A stretch of 58,347 nucleotides of DNA from an uncultured Verrucomicrobiota bacterium (GTDB lineage Bacteria; Verrucomicrobiota; Verrucomicrobiia; Limisphaerales; AAA164-E04), in the NCBI GenBank assembly GCA_913061285.1, contig CAJXVR010000006.1:1-58347 (forward strand). The letters are read 5' to 3'. The notes under the pieces are model-generated. The model searched no databases and was not told where the DNA came from. It saw nothing but the letters and a program-made list of their open reading frames with translations. A program made the position numbers and the translations under genes. Of this stretch, positions 26,962 through 35,104 are shown piece by piece (the first letter of the stretch is position 1; each line of letters opens with the position of its first letter).

Positions 26962-27882
26962 TTAAGATGCTGAAAGAGCCGATCCGCTCTGGCGTTTTCG
27001 GTAGACTCTCCAAGTTGCTGCTGCGCCAAAGAGACCAAGCATCAAGGTGAGTGCGGGTTCAGGGGTCGCGGTGATGGCGGCAACGTTGGCAGCTCCGATG
27101 TCGACTGCGAAAACGATATCGTTGAAGTCACGGTCGCCGCCACCGTAGAGATCTTCAAAGCCAAGGATCAGGTAAGGGCTGTCGTCATTGGCTAAGGCCA
27201 CGGTGTGGTTGATGCCATCAGGATTGAGTGCGGCGTCCGTGGTGTAGACGTTCCGTCCGCCGTATGCGCCATTGGCGATCAAGAAGAAGTCTAATTCGCT
27301 ACCTGCTTCAACAGTTCCGATGTCGACGAAGTCTCCCGGAGCGAGTGGGTTGCTGTTATTTCTTCCAGCTTCCCGATTCGAAGCGGCTTCGGCGATGAAT
27401 CGATTCCGACTTGAGGCGTCAGGAAAGATGAGGACGGGATCACCTGAATTGATGCCTGTGCCCGTCGTATTGATACCGAGCGTGTTGTGGTAGCCTGCTC
27501 CCTCGGAGACGAAGTAAACGCGCACATTAGCGTCTTGGCTAAGTGTCAACTTAGTCGGATCAATCGCGAGAAGGGAATCATCGACGGCTGCTTGTTCGTC
27601 GAGTTTCTGGTTCACGATGGTCAAGATGTCCGGTAGTGCTTCGGTTTGGAATTGATAGGAATCGCGATCCGTCGCCGCGATATTAACATCGGCGATGGGA
27701 TCTAACCCCTGAGGGCGAGCGGATGATTGAACCGTTGACGCGGTTTGAGCAGAAAGGCTCAAGGAGCCTGCGAGGGCGGCACAGAAGGTGAATGATTTTA
27801 GGTTAATCATGATGCGACTTGATGTTTGCGTAGGCATTGCAGGATTGGTTGTGCTTCCTGTTGTATCAGTTGTTTTTGTCAT
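26962..27882 (-). CDS. PEP-CTERM protein with DUF4114 domain
   Basis: A 306-residue exported exosortase substrate. An AGGAA box sits just upstream of the ATG at 27882; an ATG at 27810 would give a shorter leader. The signal h-region is at about 31-44. Residues about 165-270 contain the DUF4114 signature ILGFEDLYGGGDRDFNDIVF, thought to bind calcium. The C-terminus has the full sorting signal: TPEP at about 272, a hydrophobic helix, then RKR with a short Ser/Ala tail. It heads the exosortase operon and is probably a surface or matrix protein. Confidence 0.92.
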   Translation of the reverse strand: MTKTTDTTGSTTNPAMPTQTSSRIMINLKSFTFCAALAGSLSLSAQTASTVQSSARPQGLDPIADVNIAATDRDSYQFQTEALPDILTIVNQKLDEQAAVDDSLLAIDPTKLTLSQDANVRVYFVSEGAGYHNTLGINTTGTGINSGDPVLIFPDASSRNRFIAEAASNREAGRNNSNPLAPGDFVDIGTVEAGSELDFFLIANGAYGGRNVYTTDAALNPDGINHTVALANDDSPYLILGFEDLYGGGDRDFNDIVFAVDIGAANVAAITATPEPALTLMLGLFGAAATWRVYRKRQSGSALSAS

Positions 27883-27937
27883 CCTGTTCCTATTAGCAGA
27901 CAGCTTGCCAAGGTTTTAAAAGAGTCTTAAAGTGTTT

Positions 27938-28036
27938 GTTATAAGTAGTTTATGTATGTGCAATGCAGTAAGGGGCTTGTTTTGGGATAGCTGACGCAAT
28001 GCGTTTGATTTGTGTATTGGAATGCATGTGCAATGT
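27938..28036 (-). promoter_or_regulatory. Candidate promoter with repeated GCAATG boxes upstream of the PEP-CTERM gene
   Basis: ATG[T/C]ATGTGCAATG occurs at 27952-27965 and 28022-28035, a 14-bp direct repeat with one mismatch and exactly 70 bp apart. A third box, CGCAATGCG, sits between them at 27995-28003. On the minus strand a -10-like TATAAC (27938-27943) lies just downstream of the proximal box. The arrangement suggests an activator binding on one DNA face. No known regulator is assigned. Confidence 0.45.
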
Positions 28037-28051
28037 TCAAGTGTGTTATTT

Positions 28052-29125
28052 TTAATTACCAATCCCGATATTCAATTGAACAGGATTGGCCCTGTCCGAC
28101 ACGGTGTTCGCGCCTTCGTTGGCCGCGACGGTCCTAACGAAGGTGTTCACGACGAGTTCTGCATAGTCGAAAAGCTTTTGGTGAGGCCGAAAGGGGACAT
28201 AGACGATATCTCGAGGTTGTAGGGGGATATCCGGGGCTTTGCCTTCCAAGATGTCGTGGAAATTGACAACCGCGATCGAGGGTTCGTTAAGCGACCCTCG
28301 AATAATCGCGACTTGGGCCAGAAAGGCTTCTTCGGTCGTGTCCTCAGCATTGGCAATGGCCGAGATGAGCGTCATTTGGTTTCTGAAACCGACCGATCTG
28401 GGTAGATTGACGGCTCCGAGCACCATGATCTCTTTTGACATGGAGGAGGGAAGGTAGACGTAGTCCCCAGATTTCAGGTAGATGTTGTGGCTAAGGTCGC
28501 CGTAGTGAATAAGTTGGCGAAAATCGACTGGCAATAGTGTGCCGTCTCGAATGACAAAGGAATGTTCGAGGTCTGCGAGCTCTTCCGTCGTGCCGGTGAA
28601 TTGAGAAACGTCGAGACCGCCCGCCGATGCAATCGCTTCGATCAGGGTCATTGGCGAACGCATGGGGTAAACGCCGGGACGGGCCAATCGTCCTAGGAGC
28701 CAAACCTGTTTACTTGAAATCCAGATGGTATTGACGGCTACTGTTGGAGATCGAAGGTAGGTTGAGAGTTCTTTCTCGAGGAGGGTGCGAACTTCATCAA
28801 TGGATAAGCCCCAGACGTTGAGTCCCGGAAGGAGGTCGTAGTAGATTTTGCCGTCCGGTCCGACGACGGTGTCACTGGGACCGTAAATGTCCTCAACGAT
28901 GTCGATCGAAATGCGATCCCCAGGACCGAGCGTGAAAGGCTCTAAGGGGGGCTGAAGCATCTCGGGGGGCAGCTTCTTGGTCTGTGAAGCTTTTGAAAAC
29001 TCAGCGTTGGATGGGCTTGGGTCCGCGTAAGGATCAAAACGGGGACCTGTGCCGGTTTGACAAGCCGTGCTTGCGATGAGCAGGAGGCATGTCAATGCTA
29101 GCAGCGTTTGCTTGAAGGGTTTCAC
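28052..29125 (-). CDS. Wza-like outer-membrane polysaccharide export (OPX) lipoprotein
   Basis: A 357-residue export protein from the GTG at 29125, which overlaps the upstream stop (GTGA). The leader ends in STAC (19-22), a near-lipobox. The polysaccharide export domain starts at FTLGPGDRISIDI (about 65), and two SLBB-like domains follow (GLLARPGVYP-type and VLGAVNLPRSVGF). Wza-type proteins form the outer-membrane channel for exopolysaccharide. Its closest relative in the window is the C-terminal part of the upstream fusion: both have ELADLE-SF and GDLS-NI in the same order, indicating duplication. Confidence 0.9.
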   Translation of the reverse strand: MKPFKQTLLALTCLLLIASTACQTGTGPRFDPYADPSPSNAEFSKASQTKKLPPEMLQPPLEPFTLGPGDRISIDIVEDIYGPSDTVVGPDGKIYYDLLPGLNVWGLSIDEVRTLLEKELSTYLRSPTVAVNTIWISSKQVWLLGRLARPGVYPMRSPMTLIEAIASAGGLDVSQFTGTTEELADLEHSFVIRDGTLLPVDFRQLIHYGDLSHNIYLKSGDYVYLPSSMSKEIMVLGAVNLPRSVGFRNQMTLISAIANAEDTTEEAFLAQVAIIRGSLNEPSIAVVNFHDILEGKAPDIPLQPRDIVYVPFRPHQKLFDYAELVVNTFVRTVAANEGANTVSDRANPVQLNIGIGN

Positions 29126-32100
29126 CTGACAAGTGGCTGGGTAATCAACGGGCCAATGTTTTCTCCCGTCCAAGTGGCGGTGGCTGATTGCAAATAGGAA
29201 CGTGCTGCCAAGTCGAGGAGCTCTGTGACTTTTGTCCATGGCTTTTCAGCCACGAAGACGACATCTTTCGGTCTCAATACGAAATCCTTGGCGTTGCCGC
29301 GGAGAACTTCGGCGGCATCAAAAATTATGGTTTCGGGTTCCACCCAAGAACCTCGAAGGATCAAAATCTTATCTTTGTAGGCAGTTTTTAGAAAACCTGA
29401 CCGGACCGCGATCAGTCGGAGAACGGTGGCGTCTGTGGTGATTCCGATCGCTCCGGGCCGCATCACCGCCCCGAGCAAATAGACTTCATTGGCACTAGAG
29501 TTGGGAACGTAAATGTAGTCGTCGGGTTCGAGGAGTATGTTTTGACTCAGGTCACCTTGATGAAACAGTTTTTTAAAATCGACATTCATTCGCTTGCTCC
29601 CCCGAACAAGAAAGGATCGCTCGAGATCGGCAAGTTCAATGGTGTTGTGATCGAAGAGCCCGGTTCGCATGCCTTCAGCTTGGGCGACTGCTTCGATCAC
29701 GGTAACCGGGCGATTCATGATGTAGCTGCCTGAGCGTTTTACAGACCCCATGATGTGGAAGCGCTTGCTTCGAAATTCTCGGGGCATAATCATCGTTCGT
29801 GGGGAACGAAAATAGTCTGCAAGGCGTTCGTCAAGGGCGGCTCGGAGTTCGTCTACGGTTAATCCTCTAGCTGTCACGTTTCTCGCCTGGAGATAGCTGA
29901 TCTTGCCGTCGGGCGAGACGATTACGTTTTTCCGGAGGTGGTTTGGATAGCCGTAGAGTCCGATATCGACCGTGTCGCCTGGCCCTAAGGTGAGACGGCG
30001 TTGCCACTCGGCCGGTTGCTGTCGCGATCGCTTGGCACTTAGTTGCTCCGTCTGATTTCTCGGATCAAGCGCTTCATCGGCGGTGGACAAGGGCGCGGGA
30101 ACGACGAGTGCGAGGGCAACGGTAAGCATGCCGAAATACGGCGCAACGAATCGTCCGATGAGCGGGATGTCAGCGAAAAGATTCGGTTCTTTATTGATCA
30201 GTGCTCCTTTGATCCGGCAGTGCGTGTGTTCTAGGATCGAAGTGACCTCGGCAACTTGTGACGATGTTTGAGTGCTGCTCTTACTGATCCAAACGATATT
30301 GCTCATGCTCTCGGCAAAGACGATGGAGTTGGCTGACAGGTCGGAATGGAGTTCGATAAACACCGTAAGATTGGGGTCCGATTGCCAGACTCTTTGCAAT
30401 TGGTCCCACTGATCGCGTTTAGCCGGTGTCCAGTCGAAGTTTGAGGGGCAGGTAAGGGACAGGATACCTTGATTGGAGTTGCCTGCAGCAAAGAATTCGA
30501 CCGTACGATCTGGCTGTGCCAGGGCTTCATCAATTATCAGCCCACTTGTCTGGTCGTTATGACCGGCGTTTGTGATGGCGATGACCTTGCGTCCGCGAGA
30601 CGCGTCCGACTTGCTGAGAGCTTGGATAATGGTTGTTTTTCCTTCGCCTGGAATCGGTGAGAGAAAGGCGATCTCTTGAAAGGCAGAGGGGGACAGGCCA
30701 AGGGATTCTTTGAGGGAGGCGTTTTGCTTGAGCGCCCAGTGTTCGAATCCTTTACCTTCTGTGGCCGTGGTCGCCTCGAGTTTGCCAAGCAAGGGAAGTC
30801 CTGTGACGCGCGATAGATCGGGACCGGTGATGATCTTTTTGTTGGTGAGTTCAACGACAAGCAGGAGCAGAAGTGTGAGGCCGAAACCCAGCCCACCGAA
30901 TGCGAGACCAAAGATAGCGACCTTTTTGCCTCGACCTGAAACGAGCGCGCTCTCGGCGCTTGTCTCGGCGAACAAGCGATAGTAACCAAGCGCGTTTTTC
31001 TCGTAGACTTTGGCTTCGGTTTGTCGCGCTGAGATTAGGTTTCTCATCTCCTCCAGGGTCGATTTCTTTGACTGCAAGCGCGCGTGGTTGAGGTTCTTTC
31101 CGGGGATCCGCTCAAGCTTGGCCTGAAGCTTGGTCCGCATATCTTCCCAAGCCTTGATCCGATTGACCAAGGAATCGGCGTTGGCCTTCAGTTTGACGAG
31201 GTCGAGATAGATGGCGTCACTTATTTGTGCTCCGGTGAATGCGGCATCATCGGTGTCGGGAGAATCGTAGGTTTCTAATTGTTTTGTCAGCTTGTCGATG
31301 TGATCTTGCTGTTCGATTACCAGAGGGTTTTTCTCGGTGTATTGTACCAGCAGGCTGGTCAGTTTTTCTTGAGCGGATCGAAGTTCTGTCGCTACCGGGT
31401 TGTGCTTACGCAGCGCGTCACGAAGATTGTTGATTCGCATCTTGATACTCTGCTCTTCGATTCGCGCCTCCTGAAGATTGATCTCCATGTTGCCCAGATC
31501 TCGGAGGTAGGCCTCGGTCTCCTTGTCCCCATCAATGTAGGTTTCATCCCGGGAGAATTGCAGTATCTCGATATTGATGGCGTCTAGCTGTCGATCCAAG
31601 TTGGCAAGTTCCGTTTGCAAGAACGCACTTGTCTCCTCCGCTTCTTGTCGCTGGAGATCTTTGGTGAGTTGGACCACGGCATGCCCATAGAGATTGACGA
31701 GTCGAGCGGTTTCCTCGGCGCTCACTTTAGACGAAAGCGCGACGCGAACGAGTTCAGTTCGTCGTTCGGGCGTGACGACAATTGCTCCAGAAAGTTCTTT
31801 TGCCGAGATTGGAGGAGAGGCTTGTGCGGCCACTTTGGAGAGTAGGCTGACCGAATACATCAGGGGTTCCAGGGTCTCAACTTTGAGTTCTCCAGGCTTG
31901 AAGGCATTGCCGAATTGTGTGGCCCGGAACCCGCTGTCGGTACCACGGCGAATCAGCTGGATTTCGGAGGTATAGCTGGTCTTGAAGAAGGCGAGACTGA
32001 TGGTGACTCCGATGGGAATCAATGCGATGGTCGCAAGCAGAAGCCAGTGCCAGCCACGCATTACCGCAGCGGCGACCCGAAGCGGATCGAAGGGCAGCCC

Positions 32101-32181
32101 GAGTGCGGTCGATGACGGGGCGTCGACGCTGGCCGGGCTGGACTCGGGCTGAGGCGATTCTGAATCAGAGGTAAGATCCAC
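29122..32181 (-). CDS. Wzc-like polysaccharide co-polymerase fused to a Wza-like export domain
   Basis: A 1019-residue fusion starting at GTG with AAGGA 7 bases upstream. Residues 44-66 form TM1, and about 70-410 the Wzz domain with long coiled coils. TM2 spans about 420-443. A cytoplasmic ATPase-like domain (about 450-680) has Walker A PGEGKTT (K515). The A' motif (AITNAGHND) and Walker B (TVFIELHS) lack their aspartates, and no tyrosine cluster is seen, so kinase activity is doubtful. Residues 685-705 (MLTVALALVVPAP then STADEA) look like a signal peptide. Residues 730-1019 are an export domain with SLBB repeats. The third membrane segment would place it in the periplasm. Confidence 0.9.
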   Translation of the reverse strand: MDLTSDSESPQPESSPASVDAPSSTALGLPFDPLRVAAAVMRGWHWLLLATIALIPIGVTISLAFFKTSYTSEIQLIRRGTDSGFRATQFGNAFKPGELKVETLEPLMYSVSLLSKVAAQASPPISAKELSGAIVVTPERRTELVRVALSSKVSAEETARLVNLYGHAVVQLTKDLQRQEAEETSAFLQTELANLDRQLDAINIEILQFSRDETYIDGDKETEAYLRDLGNMEINLQEARIEEQSIKMRINNLRDALRKHNPVATELRSAQEKLTSLLVQYTEKNPLVIEQQDHIDKLTKQLETYDSPDTDDAAFTGAQISDAIYLDLVKLKANADSLVNRIKAWEDMRTKLQAKLERIPGKNLNHARLQSKKSTLEEMRNLISARQTEAKVYEKNALGYYRLFAETSAESALVSGRGKKVAIFGLAFGGLGFGLTLLLLLVVELTNKKIITGPDLSRVTGLPLLGKLEATTATEGKGFEHWALKQNASLKESLGLSPSAFQEIAFLSPIPGEGKTTIIQALSKSDASRGRKVIAITNAGHNDQTSGLIIDEALAQPDRTVEFFAAGNSNQGILSLTCPSNFDWTPAKRDQWDQLQRVWQSDPNLTVFIELHSDLSANSIVFAESMSNIVWISKSSTQTSSQVAEVTSILEHTHCRIKGALINKEPNLFADIPLIGRFVAPYFGMLTVALALVVPAPLSTADEALDPRNQTEQLSAKRSRQQPAEWQRRLTLGPGDTVDIGLYGYPNHLRKNVIVSPDGKISYLQARNVTARGLTVDELRAALDERLADYFRSPRTMIMPREFRSKRFHIMGSVKRSGSYIMNRPVTVIEAVAQAEGMRTGLFDHNTIELADLERSFLVRGSKRMNVDFKKLFHQGDLSQNILLEPDDYIYVPNSSANEVYLLGAVMRPGAIGITTDATVLRLIAVRSGFLKTAYKDKILILRGSWVEPETIIFDAAEVLRGNAKDFVLRPKDVVFVAEKPWTKVTELLDLAARSYLQSATATWTGENIGPLITQPLVR

Positions 32182-32188
32182 TACGTGT

Positions 32189-32220
32189 TCCTTTTCATTA
32201 AAGGCAAATCAATTATATCA
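32189..32220 (-). promoter_or_regulatory. Extended -10 promoter and ribosome binding site for the Wzc-OPX gene
   Basis: On the minus strand TGATATAAT (32212-32220) is a perfect extended -10 element; no good -35 is visible. AAGGA (32189-32193) follows, 7 bases before the GTG start at 32181. The nine bases ATAATTGAT here recur in the -10 region of the main polysaccharide operon at 47790-47798. Confidence 0.55.
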
Positions 32221-32257
32221 GTTCTGATGGGCTAAAATACTCTAAATCGTGGTCGCA

Positions 32258-33412
32258 TCAACTCTGAGCATCGAATTCTTCTATTACTCGTCGATACTCT
32301 TGCTCGGTGGCTTTGGCCGCATTGTCCCACCGAAATCTTTGAGCATTTTCAAGGCCTCGACTCTTAAGAATCTCACGATGCGTATCATCTTTCACCATTT
32401 TCATTAGAGCATCAGTGATGCTTTCGACGGATTTCGGTTCGACAATTAGTGCTGCTTGGTCAACAACTTCAGCAAGGGAGCCGCTAGCGGAACTGATCAC
32501 CGGGCAACCACAGGCCATAGCCTCCACGGGGGGGAGTCCGAATCCTTCGAATAGGGAGGGGTAAACGAAGGCATTTGCCGTTCGATAGAGATGGGGAAGG
32601 GCTTCGTCGGGGACGAATCCCGTCACGCGGATGTCATCAGAGTAGGGCGACGCCTTGATCGCCTGATGAACGACCTCCGCTCCGTGCCAGTCACTCCCGC
32701 CAAAGACGAGTTTCCAACGAGAGCCACTTTGCTTCTTCATCTGATTGAAGGCCTCAATAAGCCGGACGTGATTTTTCCCGGGATGCTCGATCCGCGCGAC
32801 GTAGAGGAAGAAGGGCCCGTCGATTTGGTGCTTTTCTCGGAGGGCTCTCTCAGCTTCATGGTCCTTCGCCGGTTGGAAACGTTGGTGATCGAGACCGTTG
32901 AGAATGACGGTAATCTTTGATTGAGGGATGCCGAAGAACTTGGTGATGTCGGTTGCCGTGTACTGGCTGACCGCTGTCAGGCGAGTGGACTGGCGCGCGA
33001 AGTAGGGGACGACATGCTTCCCGTAAATCATGCGTTTCCAATCATATTTGCCGGTCAAATGAAAGGGGGCGAGATCGTGGATCGTCCCCAGTGTTGGAAT
33101 CCGAGGGGATCGAATGAGTCGGCGATAGCTGGGCAGATGAATCAGGTCGAGCTTGAGTTGCTCGGCGAGGCGAGGAAGGCGAGATTGATGCCAAAGAATA
33201 TCTCGAACCGGGTTACGACAAGATTCGGGGACGATTTGGATCTTGCCATTCGCTTTGGCGTAATCGAATAGTTCGAGATCGTCTTCAAGGACGAAGAGCG
33301 TGAGCTCGATATCCTTGGATTGAAGGAGCTCTTTGGTGAGGGCAAAAAGCCATTGGGCGATGCCCGTTTTACCTCGTTGAATAACTGAGGTTGTTAGTCC
33401 CACTTTAATCAT
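32258..33412 (-). CDS. GT4-family glycosyltransferase
   Basis: A 384-residue retaining glycosyltransferase with a GT-B fold. The N-terminal acceptor half has LIHLPSYRRLI and GTIHDLAPF. The C-terminal donor half has LYVARIEHPGKNHVRLIEAF and the EX7E motif EGFGLPPVE, followed by ACGCPVISS. It probably adds a sugar from an NDP donor to the lipid-linked repeat unit on the cytoplasmic face. The start overlaps the WecG-STAS stop by four bases (ATGA). The donor sugar is unknown. Confidence 0.92.
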   Translation of the reverse strand: MIKVGLTTSVIQRGKTGIAQWLFALTKELLQSKDIELTLFVLEDDLELFDYAKANGKIQIVPESCRNPVRDILWHQSRLPRLAEQLKLDLIHLPSYRRLIRSPRIPTLGTIHDLAPFHLTGKYDWKRMIYGKHVVPYFARQSTRLTAVSQYTATDITKFFGIPQSKITVILNGLDHQRFQPAKDHEAERALREKHQIDGPFFLYVARIEHPGKNHVRLIEAFNQMKKQSGSRWKLVFGGSDWHGAEVVHQAIKASPYSDDIRVTGFVPDEALPHLYRTANAFVYPSLFEGFGLPPVEAMACGCPVISSASGSLAEVVDQAALIVEPKSVESITDALMKMVKDDTHREILKSRGLENAQRFRWDNAAKATEQEYRRVIEEFDAQS

Positions 33413-34896
33413 GAGTGTTTGGTGAGATACTCAGTCATGTTGGTGTGTTGGAGGACATTCTTGACGGCGGGCGGGAGCTCACTGAATGTGACGCGGCCGC
33501 CATTCTTCGTTACTCGTTTTTTCAGTTTTACCATCAGTCCTACTCCGGTGCTATCCACAAACGTGACCTCGCGCATTTGAACGGTCAGATTGTCGGGTTG
33601 GAGAACGTCCTCGGAGAGCGTTCGCTCGATTTCCGTCCAAAGCCTTTCCGCCGTTTGGGCGGTAATCTCGCCTTGCCATTCGATTTTGGTGTCTGTCGTG
33701 CGAGATGCAATTCGATGCTGTCCGGTGCTGTGGGCCTCTAGTCGTTCGAAGGTTGTTCGAGCTTCGTCGATGTCCTTAGCATAGGTGAAGAGTTCGGTCA
33801 GTTGCATTAAGTTTAGCGCGCGATTGAGGGCATCACTCGGTGAGAGAATAATCAATTTGCGGGATTCTTTGCGGAGGCGTTTACTAAGCTGGATGAGTTT
33901 TCCGATGCCCGTACTGTCGATAAAGCTGACGTTGCTTCCATTGAGTAGGATTCGAGCGGCTAATTCGGCATCGAGGTCCCATTCTTGCGAAGCGACGGCT
34001 GCGGCATCGAAACGCTCGGGAATTGTGTGCTCGCTCCAAACGATCTCTAGCGACGGTTCTGATATGGTGCCGCTAGAAGCACTTGGTCGGGACGGTCGCC
34101 GCGCCGGAGCCAGGGTTGATAGGCCGAGAATTTGGCGAGGGATGTAGATGAGAAAGAAGAGAATCCCCATGACGTATCGTTTGAATAAGCGCTTTGGTTC
34201 TCTGGTCATCCGATAGAGCCATTCGAGACCGCATCGTCCCATCCAACTTGGAGCCCGTTTGACCGCACCCGCCAGAAAATCAATGGTGGCCCCAACCCCA
34301 ACCGCCATCGGCACGCCTGTCTTCAGATAGTTCATGGCGATCCATTTCTCTTGTTTGGGACAACCAAAGGATACAAAGAGCATATCGGGGGCAACGTCCT
34401 TGATTTTTTGATTGATGGTTGCATGATCCATCTCGAGCACCGGCTGGTTCGGGGGGGAATAGTAATGGAGTTTCTTTAGCGACGGATGGGTACGCCGAAT
34501 ATTCTCCATTGCCTTTTCTCCTATGTCAGGACGCCCTCCCAAAAAGAAAACGCTGTAGTCCTTCTCTGCGGCGACGGCGAGCAGGGCTGGTGTGAGATCA
34601 CTCCCCGTGACGCGTTCTGGCAATGGATTGCCCAGTAGTCGCGAAATCCAAACAATTGGAGTGCTATCGCAAACGACGAGGTCGGCATCGTGCAAAATTC
34701 GGCGAAGTTCGAGATCTTTCCACGCTTGCAGGAGAAAATCGACGTTTCCAGTGGCAAGGTAGTGGGGCCTCTTTGACTGGATCATGGCCTCAACCCGCTC
34801 AATCGTCGCCTTTTGAGTCACTTTCGCAAAAGGAACTCCAAGAACAACAATTGTCTCATCGGGAGTGTCGAAGGCTTCTACTGATGGGGTTGACAT
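33409..34896 (-). CDS. WecG/TagA/CpsF glycosyltransferase fused to two STAS domains
   Basis: A 495-residue fusion from the ATG at 34896 (AAGGA 8 bases upstream; the TTG at 34902 is rejected). Residues about 15-245 are a WecG/TagA (GT26) transferase: ATGNVDFLL, FFLGGRPD, SFGCPKQEKWI, GVGATIDFLAG and LEWLYRMTREPKRL. A hydrophobic helix (about 252-266) may tether it. Two STAS domains follow (about 285-372 and 390-495). Each has the antagonist phosphorylation motif: S328 in FIDSTGIG and S449 in FVDSTGVG, at the position of SpoIIAA Ser58. Family transferases add ManNAcA or ManNAc to undecaprenyl-linked sugars. The fusion suggests phospho-control of the enzyme, which is an inference. Confidence 0.9.
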   Translation of the reverse strand: MSTPSVEAFDTPDETIVVLGVPFAKVTQKATIERVEAMIQSKRPHYLATGNVDFLLQAWKDLELRRILHDADLVVCDSTPIVWISRLLGNPLPERVTGSDLTPALLAVAAEKDYSVFFLGGRPDIGEKAMENIRRTHPSLKKLHYYSPPNQPVLEMDHATINQKIKDVAPDMLFVSFGCPKQEKWIAMNYLKTGVPMAVGVGATIDFLAGAVKRAPSWMGRCGLEWLYRMTREPKRLFKRYVMGILFFLIYIPRQILGLSTLAPARRPSRPSASSGTISEPSLEIVWSEHTIPERFDAAAVASQEWDLDAELAARILLNGSNVSFIDSTGIGKLIQLSKRLRKESRKLIILSPSDALNRALNLMQLTELFTYAKDIDEARTTFERLEAHSTGQHRIASRTTDTKIEWQGEITAQTAERLWTEIERTLSEDVLQPDNLTVQMREVTFVDSTGVGLMVKLKKRVTKNGGRVTFSELPPAVKNVLQHTNMTEYLTKHS

Positions 34897-35104
34897 GACC
34901 AAAGTCCTTTATAGGGCGGTTAAGTAGATGTTTCGTCGTTGTTTAAACCACTTCCTCACGAGAGTTTAGTATAATGTTTACCCTGCGACAACTTGTTTGC
35001 CTCTTAAGTAGTCAGATACTAGGATGCTCGTTCGACAGGGTTCGATCTCTAGCGAGGAATGGATAGGCTCTTCAAATCGTGGAATCTCACCCGGGGGTGC
35101 TGAG
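34897..35104. promoter_or_regulatory. Divergent region between wecG-STAS and wzy
   Basis: The region holds an RBS for the minus gene (AAGGA, 34905-34909). A TATAAT at 34970-34975 on the plus strand also reads TATACT-like on the minus strand. No good -35 is visible for either direction. If the upstream ATG at 35024 is used for the polymerase, the region shrinks to 127 bases. Confidence 0.35.

Noticed and set aside
30120..30200. Possible mis-join or frameshift creating the Wzc-Wza fusion
   Set aside because: The frame is open on both sides and the junction reads as a plausible membrane/signal segment. Kept as a fusion, with read coverage named as the check.
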